A stretch of DNA of 13,978 bases. Origin: Candidatus Onthoplasma faecigallinarum (GTDB lineage: Bacteria > Bacillota > Clostridia > Christensenellales > UBA1242). Made by a program: the position numbers and the translations under genes. Shown piece by piece: positions 10,001 through 13,940 of the stretch. Under the pieces are notes generated by a model that was not told where the DNA came from, searched no databases, and saw only the letters and a program-made list of their open reading frames with translations. The DNA lies in the NCBI GenBank assembly GCA_018715225.1, contig DVMB01000010.1:1-13978 (forward strand), written 5' to 3'. Within the stretch, counting starts at the first letter, position 1. Every line of letters starts with the position of its first letter.

Positions 10001-12288
10001 AAAGTGATGAGATTGTCCACCATTGCATAATAATGCACGGCAACATTCAACACCTGTGTACTAGAGCCAATTATTCCCATTACACTAAATTCATTGTTGG
10101 ATATTTTATTGAATTCTACCGCATTTCTATTGAACGAACCTGTACTATAATCTAAATTAGTCGATACGGTTATATCCGTAATAGCATTGGCTGTTGGAGA
10201 GGAAGAATTTGACACATATCCCAATACTTCAAAATCTACGCTCCTATTTTTTACTATAGCATAATTTATATGTCCGTTGTCTAAATCTATCGCATTCGCA
10301 TTTGTGCTAGATGACTGTATAGTCAGTCTATCGTTGTTGACCAAATATACACTGCTCGCCATGAATTCTGTGCCTACACCAACAGTGTTATCTCCAGCCA
10401 AAACAGTTATCAATGCAGTCTCTACAGAAGAAGTAGCGAGTATTCCAACCTCATATATGTTATAATTTCCTGTCGATGAAGTATATATGTTCTTAACGGT
10501 ACTATCTGCCAAATTGATTGTGCTGGAATTGTTCAGGAATTTGATATTGCTGTTGTTTGAACTGATTGTAATGGACGAAGCATCTAAAGTCCCACCACTA
10601 TAGTCCACACGCACATAAAAACTTGTGTTTGCACGTGCATTGATATATAATTCGCCGTTATCAATATTGTTTGTAATAGTGCTATCCGCATATACTGACA
10701 AACTATTCGCCGTCACGACTTTTGATATTGTATACGCTATCTCAACCCATTCGGTCGGTACATCAACATTTTCGAACCTATCTGGTGTAGCCTGTGCCCT
10801 GATGTAAATCAGTTGAGAGGCAGGAGCGTTTTGACGTAGACTCAAATATACAGTCTCCCCACTTCGTATCCTATATCTATTGCCTCCAAGGCTCTCTACA
10901 CTCACTCCACTGACCGTGATATAGTTATTTGCTTCTATATAGATATAGTCGTTTGTGTTCACATCGGTAGGGATAGTCAACAATCTCAACTCCAAGCCTG
11001 CATATGTAGAACTTGAGGTGCTGTAGATTGTTCCCTGTGCCGTGCCATCTTCTGGAACAACATCATTTATTGAAATATTTGTTGGTAAAACGCTTTTGAT
11101 TATGTTAAGCGTCTTTTCATATTCTGGAGCGGTTGAATTGAAAATTAGGTCTTCTATTTGAAGTGCAAAAGTCAATTCGTTGGTTGAAATGGTGTTGTTC
11201 GTTGCAATGATTCTATAATGAAGATCATCTATCATCTGCACTATCAATCCATTATATCCTTCATTTATTTGGGACAAATCGTATTCAACCCCATCAACGT
11301 ATACCACAACTTTGTATGAAACTAGTCCATCATTGGTCATGATGTCGTTCTTATATATTGTATCAAGATCGGTTAGATCTATCGTAAATTCCGTACTAGC
11401 ATATGCAGAATCTCTATATAAAGTAACTACATCAGTGATGTCCTCTGCATTAATATCATTTGAATAATGTACAACTGGAGTGTAATCTTGGCTCTCCACT
11501 AAATAGACATCAAAGTCAGCATAAATATTTTCGTTAAACCTTGATGTTGCCCTGATTCTAGCCACATATTCCTGTGCTCTCACTGTAAAGTCTTGGCTCA
11601 ACTGCAACACCCCGCCATCGCTTATAGTTATAAAACTTTGTGCTGATGTCTGGTTTTGACTTTCAATATAAGTCCTCTCTTGATTGACGTCCGCATAATA
11701 ACCGATTGACATCACTTGATAATTGACGCCCGTTTGGTTCGTCTGCCCCAAAGGAAGATATGTAAGATTTGACAAAGTCAACAAATTTAACATTCCACCA
11801 ACCGCAACAGCAGGTTTGATAGATGTATTGGCAGAAATGCTTGTCAAACTTCGATACACGCTCAAATCAATTGAAATCTGTCTGCCTGAATTCGTCTCAT
11901 AGAAGCGTAACCCCGTCTGCACATTGCCCGTAATATCGATTCTAAAAACTTGGTTTTGGTCTACGGTCGCAGAAGAGAAGTTTAGCCCATTGCTTTCTCC
12001 TGTTTTCGTAACGATTATATCGTCAATGTATTTAGCTCTTACATTCCTAACTTCAACCTTTACAAAAATAGACCCAACCCCAGATTCCTCATCAATCTGT
12101 AGCAAGTCATCTTCTCCGCCATAATTTGCAAAAATACCATTGTTACCATCGTACCAATCTGTCGCATTTTCGCTATATGCATATGTAATGTTATATTCAA
12201 ACTCATCATACCTGCCACTACATGCCGAAAGCACTCCGCACATGACGAATAAGAATACTGCTGTTATTACGCTAAATACTTTTTTCAT
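1..12288 (-). CDS. Giant GLUG-repeat / Ig-like surface lipoprotein (partial, C-terminus beyond the window)
   Basis: The minus frame stays open from an ATG at 12288 to base 1, giving 4096 codons; about 50 lines spread over its length were read codon by codon with no stop. The product starts with a lipoprotein signal peptide (lipobox L20-S21-A22-C23), so it should be tethered to the outer face of the membrane. It is rich in Asn, Ser, Thr, Ile, Tyr and Asp and poor in Cys. Residues ~24-1075 and ~1757-2665 are beta-rich and Ig-like; ~1076-1756, ~2666-3152, ~3153-3736 and ~3737 onward are modules of GLUG-type repeats with cores such as GGLVG, GGVAG and AGFVG. GLUG repeats are known from large bacterial surface proteins and are thought to form beta-solenoids. 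No catalytic motif was recognised. The start is set by the signal peptide, a GAGGGG ribosome binding site just upstream and a good promoter. Adhesion or surface contact is inference only. No wall anchor can be judged because the C-terminus is missing. Confidence 0.96.
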   Translation of the reverse strand, partial: MKKVFSVITAVFLFVMCGVLSACSGRYDEFEYNITYAYSENATDWYDGNNGIFANYGGEDDLLQIDEESGVGSIFVKVEVRNVRAKYIDDIIVTKTGESNGLNFSSATVDQNQVFRIDITGNVQTGLRFYETNSGRQISIDLSVYRSLTSISANTSIKPAVAVGGMLNLLTLSNLTYLPLGQTNQTGVNYQVMSIGYYADVNQERTYIESQNQTSAQSFITISDGGVLQLSQDFTVRAQEYVARIRATSRFNENIYADFDVYLVESQDYTPVVHYSNDINAEDITDVVTLYRDSAYASTEFTIDLTDLDTIYKNDIMTNDGLVSYKVVVYVDGVEYDLSQINEGYNGLIVQMIDDLHYRIIATNNTISTNELTFALQIEDLIFNSTAPEYEKTLNIIKSVLPTNISINDVVPEDGTAQGTIYSTSSSTYAGLELRLLTIPTDVNTNDYIYIEANNYITVSGVSVESLGGNRYRIRSGETVYLSLRQNAPASQLIYIRAQATPDRFENVDVPTEWVEIAYTISKVVTANSLSVYADSTITNNIDNGELYINARANTSFYVRVDYSGGTLDASSITISSNNSNIKFLNNSSTINLADSTVKNIYTSSTGNYNIYEVGILATSSVETALITVLAGDNTVGVGTEFMASSVYLVNNDRLTIQSSSTNANAIDLDNGHINYAIVKNRSVDFEVLGYVSNSSSPTANAITDITVSTNLDYSTGSFNRNAVEFNKISNNEFSVMGIIGSSTQVLNVAVHYYAMVDNLITLVEQILIVELAVYDPISNISINATPNQIVYINQYFEETSVSNINFSSYASNNASASTNVVFSMGSDEVVVNHASQLRVLISNDLTIDESVEVVLVNGQEEIPLSNNTIISSSLGEDILSGNIQVRLSSSNYLYNEITISLVALRFGETSNISTSTTIRFVDYDLASGITIWGDEIVSNGIDSQYIYMSFIDVEDGGSDTATFNAQAYYDTNESNNMRFDDLDYILYSVEQEDDGSIALDENGDIILNPISNDRLNITIDDTNHTVTIVANKSLGGGLFMLTLVTKDSYSDLNGTYATSYSMFVSISDGTLQNRYTIQSVDDLKNIINDMNANYVLSNNLTIDNSTEFSPIGLNGETIESFTGSLSGTTQYLSSGGTDVSTSRYQITLNLSTYVEDGENYYSALFARIGEGGYIRDLDINVSFDTANISALASDGSLNIGAIAGVNDGVITGVNVYINSTNTSNVVFASSNIQNVEINFGAVVGINNGNIDLTTSNVIFSSRLRINSSSSSNHNIGAVAGTNNGAIFGAYSGKADLNSISYTIIADITITNTSTASVGSNYYVGGVAGLNTGTINDIILGGRLYITNGSDVNVASALGYIAGVAGQSVSSQGNVVYSNTIDNIALLGLDISAINTGLDVAGVVGNSSYTNISEVRFMSANVTFSNALSANGSLSGDNIVAGIVAYSQRDSINRGIVENFIDLANGEIFYTFNSRTNRVAGLVYSVNGTTIDISFVNANINAHENLTNEIYLTSPSNVENNTYYIGQINNYSSLLNYINACPTNGNHYSIIYDDQTVYFAQANVWNELSITDFITTTAVDMSEAFTKSIADYMIEQEVSEEEFLDYLATGLYINNAGIYTKLDEDSQFNEAETYYVFDYENWDLDRVSLYEADIDGNLVHTSDTEYDLAKTYYTLTEDYSDILNTYLLVDNHFVLNTSTTVNINNNYLKLSFENTANWEAFVRSLLTDSTNWQTRFDLNYITLYGFNFYFPYLVYGADNEPIMVIRPTDIVADIDEDYVISIDSIYIEDEPNIDGYNVTSTTIINYYNDIYNPLNNIRYNTYNLINTAGEGEEKNGLINLEVLPAEAQGGVNYEIVRGAAYAYISNGQIIFTGVSGNNPIVVRCYSVFNSALEEYVIFYTQLGLNELVLTSNSIYEINEENAVYELYTYTGANSVLVNVEATNIKDNLEFATIFDADIDQYIELEVVRENTSSVLTVEDANSLNGVMIGVANNDFEGDRVSEILTFRLLLNLTQYFGDTVYPQIEGQDQMLELKTTSLRVIVYKSATNLEIDGGDYSIQTNSNIDFDANLYTGYVRDDDIGGQVDYTSSNNTISLIEENKDSISLTMNVVDGQEELNRLLTDSGEESIVDLFDYVFMYTPIRSADRIIGYTYNIALSLKNEFEYRYIESNIILEIVVYSTNNPNVSDAINLTLMPTELSTVRIENYTATSVTPGTSYTNLISSNNTETSIISPGGYGGVMLIYLEPSYSNIVSATLTSSTLFVPSLNREVSLIYEQLVYNASTGTYQTVYPSNEQIDGGIVLRKVSYIDENNNYHYDGTIYIHTQMDMFSGLSSTVRATLTVETSNNNVRTVTKTLLTQYLPGASLSYDGYYMGVSDDGDSQYLIQEDTYNNEISIQIYGYQFSQNPNISFEWVLDENSTKYAYGATNGIIINIDENDSAFGREYRIGDYLSFRLLNNYNDVVENFDGSYTMPVMLNVSADIPATFKMNVTLTLATDDSLVTSEEEGSLIFYPVPYLVSTDSAYLNGLANGVLNTAVDRTVGLDFNFTTENPNYDLSAEIYEKLVADIGVENLANLFYYTNNDGEVVYFSDGDAHPEFEVNVIDNMLTIRGTEGFSRTINFEIHYGYVLNGDKYELRFGLMSSNSLSYTMNFSFTLNINVSTTEEHAIPIYSVDQIFDPNTGECILGEGLDYILMNDITIDNLVPISVNIASFDGNNRVIKIRSFAISTDRTEYGLFANISTYQDANGQTQSTILKNIIVDYSEFNTANNGRLLLTQNDITDITFGGLVANNNGALIYNCDVMNLSASTKTVNIVVDNSDDVNVTFGGLVGNNSGIITNSRVGKDGYTRITADQYSESTNYVTGGALQFIVGDTTASEGGQGFVATTGGFVGVNTGTIASSFVSNTSLVNYSTAPEGLSTRYSMTAGFVGENSGIISYSYVKGANTDSSTNPYSTGAQIRSTTNGNVAGFVYLNSGEINNSYANTVLVSNSAYVAGFVYNNAASGSISESYAACTLNGVATENDVSEQPFVGVSNNNELLSYGTLENTYYLVNDDDDYIVRTEEGKDQAVGYNTDNFADSNALTGFVFINSNSRTEREQGVWSYYNADNDYRLLPQLNTANSIAYSYRYLLGQEDEEYVYSNAVSYALGSANNPYIIRSVAEYNDIFLFGGTQNSMSGYVRFINNIDFASDETAIQTRVNYTLGDANNISVTSIEGNGMTISGIFLDVANATESSIGLFSNIKNAYVKNLNLEFASTPGFSSVRVAYSGGLAGTINNSVIINVDLDGGSTTITGNNFAGGLAGTITGNSLIYGIDSNLSVKAVNTDVNNYYMYYSEDDFDTMRAIGALSFNGTYDDYLDQLSYAGGIAGVIDIQERTNVDFNLSYITINGNEMYAKSNEGNILADYAGGIAGYAGRETRALKLKYNVGTANLITGQFAVGGLYAVGLGDLTASQVTAEEDEQYEYDTALGGYILDLEDAQTTETASVDTENSGNLNLLESYRYGGGLVGIGIQMDIQSCYSKASFMVGSTVGGLIGCSIISNVSYSYAVPYVNIDDTYLEYAGGLFGAAYGVRNSNVSRNEEVSEYVAYVNQILRITNDDNDIQFTFSTLLLDNSMLHTQHETSDGEFVDINYDYISANYGQLEGNNTGYITSNGNAAFTYVYAGIVNNYASNDSEAIVKHANDSRASEVDLSQLYDLEDIEHTVAFNNVFSGWSTEYWSLNPDRYFPLLLNDNTENYYIIDDVDDFYVLINNPDGNYKIVEDIDLTSWCENNYSNFVFNIDFTGILIGEKENNEIPVLSGLSVNTVDTGNAGLFRSTNDATIRNITFNWSNRFSNVNTGSTYSIQLNSNVGMVGAVSADDTQSLFSNLTVNVEADSLVGTTATSAISGFGGIVANAQGSNIMNCSFVGNVSSYLDGTGAVYFGGLVGRASMYAISESEDENMSIMNSTIGKNGVSVNFDLTISANSTGGVYIGGAVGYAEETTISSIRVGHYSYSSNRRVNISVDLNNCTTNNFIGGLLGRGADTQVSSCDALTNINVKGAEGASDGTVTRMNIIGGLIGQYALSGESSININTSNTESYITIGDSEDNISTVIN
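1081..2832 (-). repeat. GLUG-type module C of the giant lipoprotein
   Basis: Residues ~3153-3736. The header NPYIIRSVAEYNDI leads to VRFINNIDF and IEGNGMTISGIF. Eight cores begin near 3269 (GGLAG), 3298 (AGGLAG), 3364 (AGGIAG), 3407 (AGGIAG), about 3440 (GGLYA), 3504 (GGLVG), 3532 (GGLIG) and 3562 (AGGLFG). In most of them Y-A-G-G or Y-S-G-G precedes the core instead of the F-G-G of module B, so the copies within a module look more alike than those between modules. It ends WSTEYWSLNPDRYFPLLL. Confidence 0.85.
2833..4293 (-). repeat. GLUG-type module B of the giant lipoprotein
   Basis: Residues ~2666-3152. The header is HAIPIYSVDQIF followed by LDYILMNDITIDNLVPI, then FDGNNRVIKI and YGLFANI, the usual lead-in. 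Six cores begin near residues 2786 (GGLVA), 2827 (GGLVG), 2888 (GGFVG), 2926 (AGFVG), 2968 (AGFVY) and 2995 (AGFVY), most followed by N-(N/S/T)-G-x-I. The module closes with GVWSYYNADNDYRLLPQL, the Trp and Pro-Leu ending that often terminates such modules. Confidence 0.85.
4294..7020 (-). other. Second Ig-like region of the giant lipoprotein
   Basis: Residues ~1757-2665 lie between GLUG modules A and B and contain no GLUG core. The clearest Ig-like unit is near residues 1837-1896 (bases 6780-6601), where VNYEIVRGAAYAYISNGQII is followed by FTGVSGNNPIVVRCYS. That is the strand-turn-strand pattern of bacterial Ig-like (BIG) domains. The remainder is Asn/Ser/Thr-rich and beta-strand-like. It probably acts as a spacer between solenoid modules; this is inference. 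Confidence 0.6.
7021..9063 (-). repeat. GLUG-type module A of the giant lipoprotein
   Basis: Residues ~1076-1756. The module opens with a header (YTIQSVDDLKNIIND, then YVLSNNLTID) of the kind that usually precedes GLUG repeats. Eight glycine-rich cores follow, beginning near residues 1201 (GAIAG), 1241 (GAVVG), 1277 (GAVAG), 1325 (GGVAG), 1362 (AGVAG), 1401 (AGVVG), 1441 (AGIVA) and 1480 (AGLVY); spacing is 36-48 residues, mostly 37-40. Several cores are followed by N-x-G-x-I, the GLUG signature. The last two cores have lost the closing Gly. The module ends at a Trp (STNWQTRF) and an FPYLVYG closing segment. An unusual insertion lies between the last repeat and that closing segment. Confidence 0.85.
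7255..7440 (-). repeat. Two TYY mini-repeats inserted in module A
   Basis: Within residues ~1617-1678 two related units appear: IYTKLDEDSQFNEAETYYVF, and a second running from LYEADIDG to EYDLAKTYYTL. Both share the pattern aromatic Tyr, a polar stretch, an aromatic followed by acidic or polar residues, then (E/K)-T-Y-Y. Just upstream lies an acidic, helix-prone stretch (MIEQEVSEEEFLDYLATG) unlike the beta-rich surroundings. Function unknown. Confidence 0.6.
9064..12219 (-). other. N-terminal Ig-like / beta-rich region of the giant lipoprotein
   Basis: Residues ~24-1075 carry no GLUG motif. They show alternating hydrophobic and polar residues typical of beta-sandwich strands, with short patches such as FTVRAQEYVARIRATSRF and FYVRVDYSGGTLDASSITI that resemble bacterial Ig-like domains. 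Individual domain borders cannot be placed reliably by eye. The region would project the first GLUG module away from the membrane. Naming it Ig-like is an inference from strand pattern, not from a profile match. Confidence 0.6.
12220..12288 (-). other. Lipoprotein signal peptide with lipobox
   Basis: Residues 1-23 of the giant protein read as a short basic start (MKK), a hydrophobic core (VFSVITAVFLFVMCGV) and the lipobox L-S-A-C with Cys23 as the predicted lipidated residue. This is the type II signal peptide pattern processed by Lgt and LspA. The mature protein would begin CSGRYDEF, and an acidic, polar stretch follows at once, as expected for an exposed lipoprotein. Confidence 0.93.
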
Positions 12289-12290
12289 AT

Positions 12291-12296
12291 CCCCTC
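12291..12296 (-). promoter_or_regulatory. Ribosome binding site of the giant lipoprotein
   Basis: On the minus strand GAGGGG lies 2 bases before the ATG at 12288 (4 bases if only GAGG is counted). The match is purine-rich but unusually close to the start and differs from the AAGGAG sites of the two plus-strand genes. It supports this ATG because no other Met lies near a usable site. Confidence 0.6.
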
Positions 12297-12334
12297 ATTT
12301 TAATTTGCTCTATTCTGCAAATATTATTATTTTT

Positions 12335-12364
12335 ATTATATAAAAAATTAAGTTACCAAGTCAA
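12335..12364 (-). promoter_or_regulatory. Sigma-A-like promoter of the giant lipoprotein
   Basis: On the minus strand TTGACT (12364-12359) and TATAAT (12340-12335) are separated by 18 bases. That is a 5/6 match for -35 and a perfect -10. Transcription would start near 12328, giving a leader of about 40 bases before the ATG. The strength of the match suggests vegetative expression. Confidence 0.75.
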
Positions 12365-12491
12365 ATAAATAGCAAAAAAACAATTATTTTGGAATAATAT
12401 AAAATTTTTAAAAATTTCAAATCTAAAAAAAGAAATGAAAAAAAAAAAATTATTAAAATTTTCAAAAAATTATGAAATTTTAGCAAAATTA
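12365..12491. other. AT-rich core of the divergent intergenic region
   Basis: Between the two outward-facing promoters there is no gene. The stretch is nearly all A and T and contains a run of 12 A (12438-12449), a 16-bp perfect palindrome (12402-12417, AAATTTTTAAAAATTT) and a small hairpin ATTATT-TTGG-AATAAT (12383-12398) just behind the lipoprotein promoter. Such A/T tracts often act as UP elements or bent DNA. With this base composition, chance palindromes are common, so no operator is claimed. Confidence 0.5.
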
Positions 12492-12519
12492 TTGTATTTT
12501 TTTGGTTTTTTGCTATAAT
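12492..12519 (+). promoter_or_regulatory. Promoter of the TtcA-like gene (extended -10)
   Basis: A perfect TATAAT (12514-12519) is preceded by TGC, which forms an extended -10. TTGTAT (12492-12497) stands 16 bases upstream as a weak -35 (3/6). The start of transcription would fall near 12526, about 20 bases before the ATG. Confidence 0.7.
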
Positions 12520-12534
12520 TATAAAAAATTTTTT

Positions 12535-12540
12535 AAGGAG
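12535..12540 (+). promoter_or_regulatory. Ribosome binding site of the TtcA-like gene
   Basis: AAGGAG lies 5 bases before the ATG at 12546, a good Bacillota site. It fixes this start. Confidence 0.85.
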
Positions 12541-12545
12541 ACGAA

Positions 12546-13259
12546 ATGCAAAAGGTTTTAAGCACCATGCGAAAAGCAATAGAAAAATACAAACTCATTC
12601 AAGACGGAGACAAAATCGCAGTCGGCGTGTCCGGAGGAAAAGATAGTCTGGTCTTGCTCAAGGCTCTAAACGATTTTAAAAAATTTGGGCTATATAAATT
12701 TGATATTGTGGCTGTTACTATCGACATTTATTCAGGAGAGGTCGATTACTCAAACCTAAAAAAATTTTGCGATGAAATCGGTGTAGAATTGTATGTTGAA
12801 AAGACAGATATAAAACATATTGTATTTGATATAAGGAAAGAATCTAACCCATGTTCTCTGTGTGCGAAGATGCGCAGGGGAGCACTCAACTCTGTATGCA
12901 ACGAACTGGGTTGTAACAAACTTGCCCTAGCCCACCACCTCCAAGATGTAGTTACGACCTTCTTCATGTCGCTATTTTATGAGGGACGCCTCTCCACTAT
13001 GCTACCCATATCATATATGTCAAAAACCAACATCACCTTGATTAGACCGCTATATTTGACTGACGAATCAAAAATAATTCACGCTAGCCGAAATATGCCT
13101 ATACTAAAAAGTAAATGCCCCGCAAACAACAACAGCAAACGAAAAGAAATCAAAGAACTGGTCGCCCGTCTGGAAAAAGAAATTCCGCTTTCAAAAAAAC
13201 GTATCGAGCACGCCATCCTATGCAGTGAAAGTTATAACCTGCTAGATAAGGTTAAATAA
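12546..13259 (+). CDS. TtcA-family tRNA thiolase-like protein (PP-loop ATPase)
   Basis: 237 residues. An N-terminal PP-loop SGGKDS at residues 29-34 (in VGVSGGKDSLVLL) marks the adenylating ATP pyrophosphatase fold. Next comes CSLCAKMRRG with Cys103 and Cys106, then HH at 130-131, YEGRLSTMLP, LIRPLYL and Lys-Cys-Pro with Cys191. Two Cys in CxxC plus a distant third Cys is the TtcA pattern: in the family these hold a [4Fe-4S] cluster used to thiolate tRNA, in E. coli position C32 to 2-thiocytidine. The Cys-Pro-Ala-Asn and K-R-K-E-I-K ending resembles the short clostridial branch, for which the exact tRNA substrate is less certain. An oddity is HHLQDVVTT (130-138), where HHxDDxxET-like residues are common in the family, so Asp and Glu are replaced by Gln133 and Thr137. 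The protein is cytosolic. The gene has its own promoter, ribosome binding site and terminator. Confidence 0.88.
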   Translation: MQKVLSTMRKAIEKYKLIQDGDKIAVGVSGGKDSLVLLKALNDFKKFGLYKFDIVAVTIDIYSGEVDYSNLKKFCDEIGVELYVEKTDIKHIVFDIRKESNPCSLCAKMRRGALNSVCNELGCNKLALAHHLQDVVTTFFMSLFYEGRLSTMLPISYMSKTNITLIRPLYLTDESKIIHASRNMPILKSKCPANNNSKRKEIKELVARLEKEIPLSKKRIEHAILCSESYNLLDKVK

Positions 13260-13262
13260 TAT

Positions 13263-13289
13263 TCGACATGAAAAATGTCGATTTTTTTT
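13263..13289 (+). terminator. Intrinsic terminator after the TtcA-like gene
   Basis: TCGACAT (13263-13269) and ATGTCGA (13275-13281) form a perfect 7-bp stem around a GAAAA loop, followed by eight T (13282-13289). It starts 3 bases after the stop codon, so the gene appears to end its own transcription unit before spoIIID. Confidence 0.9.
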
Positions 13290-13294
13290 ATTTT

Positions 13295-13326
13295 TTGACA
13301 TATTTTGCTCTTTTTAAAAATAGTTT
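13295..13326 (+). promoter_or_regulatory. Candidate promoter region of spoIIID
   Basis: A perfect TTGACA (13295-13300) is present but has no good sigma-A -10 at 16-18 bases. Overlapping it, ACATATT (13298-13304) resembles the sigma-E -35 (KMATATT, 6/7), with AATAGTTT (13319-13326) 14 bases on as a weak -10 (4/8). That pair would start transcription at the ribosome binding site, which is a weakness. CATATTTT (13299-13306) could instead be a sigma-E -10 with TCGATTT (13278-13284) upstream. B. subtilis spoIIID is sigma-E dependent, so a sigma-E promoter is expected, but the sequence does not settle which. Confidence 0.35.
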
Positions 13327-13331
13327 AGTTT

Positions 13332-13337
13332 AAGGAG
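13332..13337 (+). promoter_or_regulatory. Ribosome binding site of spoIIID
   Basis: AAGGAG lies 6 bases before the ATG at 13344, which is near-ideal spacing and confirms the start. Confidence 0.85.
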
Positions 13338-13343
13338 CGAAAT

Positions 13344-13643
13344 ATGAATTATAATGACTTAGACGACCGTACTTTAAAATTGGCTTACTACATATTAGAC
13401 AATCACACCACAATACGAGCAACAGCCAAAGCGTTCGGCATTCCAAAGAGCACAGTGCATCATGATTTGAGCACAAAACTAAAATATATCAACTATCAAT
13501 TATTTTTAGACGTAAAAAAACTTATGGAAGAAAATTTCAGCATAAAACATATTCATGGAGGCGAATCGACCAAACAAAAATATCAAGCATTAAAAAAAGA
13601 GATCTCCGAAGACGAAGAACACGATTATTATTACGGAGCATAA
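13344..13643 (+). CDS. spoIIID: Sporulation transcription factor SpoIIID
   Basis: 99 residues, close to the 93 of B. subtilis SpoIIID. A helix-turn-helix spans about residues 22-46, with recognition region FGIPKSTVHHDLSTKL, matching the FGVSKSTVHKDL of B. subtilis. The second conserved block, SIKHIHGGESTKQKYQ (66-81), matches SIRHLRGGEATKLKYK, the basic C-terminal region that also touches DNA in the Bacillus protein. The tail after it is acidic and ends DYYYGA. In the family SpoIIID acts in the mother cell during sporulation, activating and repressing sigma-E regulon genes and helping switch on sigma-K. Its presence suggests the organism can sporulate or descends from a sporulating line. The gene stands alone between two terminators. 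Confidence 0.94.
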   Translation: MNYNDLDDRTLKLAYYILDNHTTIRATAKAFGIPKSTVHHDLSTKLKYINYQLFLDVKKLMEENFSIKHIHGGESTKQKYQALKKEISEDEEHDYYYGA

Positions 13644-13668
13644 AAGGGCACTTTATAGTGTCTTTTTT
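13644..13668 (+). terminator. Intrinsic terminator of spoIIID
   Basis: AAGGGCACT (13644-13652) pairs with AGTGTCTTT (13657-13665) around a TTAT loop, giving nine pairs including two G-U, and runs into a T tract ending at 13668. It begins directly after the stop codon. Confidence 0.85.
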
Positions 13669-13865
13669 GTTAAAAAATTTAATTTTTTTATTTTTTTGCT
13701 AATTTTTTAATAAAAAATTTAATTATTTTTTGTAATTTTATTTTTTTATTTTATTTTTATAATGACCACAAATAAAAATAAACCTTTGTATTTTAGATAA
13801 ATTATAAAAAAATATTTTATACATCAATGTTTCATAACTATTTTACATCAGCAATTTGCTTAAAA

Positions 13866-13883
13866 CAATTTTATATAAAATTG
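13866..13883. repeat. Perfect 18-bp palindrome
   Basis: CAATTTTATATAAAATTG reads identically on both strands and is capped by a C and a G in otherwise A/T-only DNA. It could be an operator or a chance product of the composition; nothing around it decides. Confidence 0.5.
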
Positions 13884-13940
13884 ATTCTTTACTTTTTGTT
13901 TAAAATATCTTGTTTGTTTTTTTTAGATAAGTTAATATTC

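Noticed and set aside
1..12288. Recoding of TGA as tryptophan, suggested by low GC and a giant repetitive protein as in mycoplasmas
   Set aside because: Tryptophans in the frame are TGG, no in-frame TGA was seen, and SpoIIID argues for a sporulating Bacillota lineage with the standard bacterial code.
103..12343. Many plus-strand reading frames of 60-110 codons (for example 2366-2689, 6257-6589, 8489-8806)
   Set aside because: They lie antisense to the continuous 4096-codon lipoprotein frame, lack ribosome binding sites and have low-complexity translations without known motifs.
12361..12579. Minus-strand frame of 72 codons rich in Phe, Lys, Ile and Leu
   Set aside because: It is a translation of the A/T-only intergenic DNA, overlaps both promoters and the start of the TtcA-like gene, and has no domain or good ribosome binding site.
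12746..12967. Minus-strand frame of 73 codons inside the TtcA-like gene
   Set aside because: It is antisense to a gene with intact catalytic motifs and has no features of its own.
13758..13763. TATAAT as a promoter for a gene to the right
   Set aside because: The nearest -35-like hexamer (TTGTAA at 13730-13735) is 22 bases away and no reading frame follows within the window.
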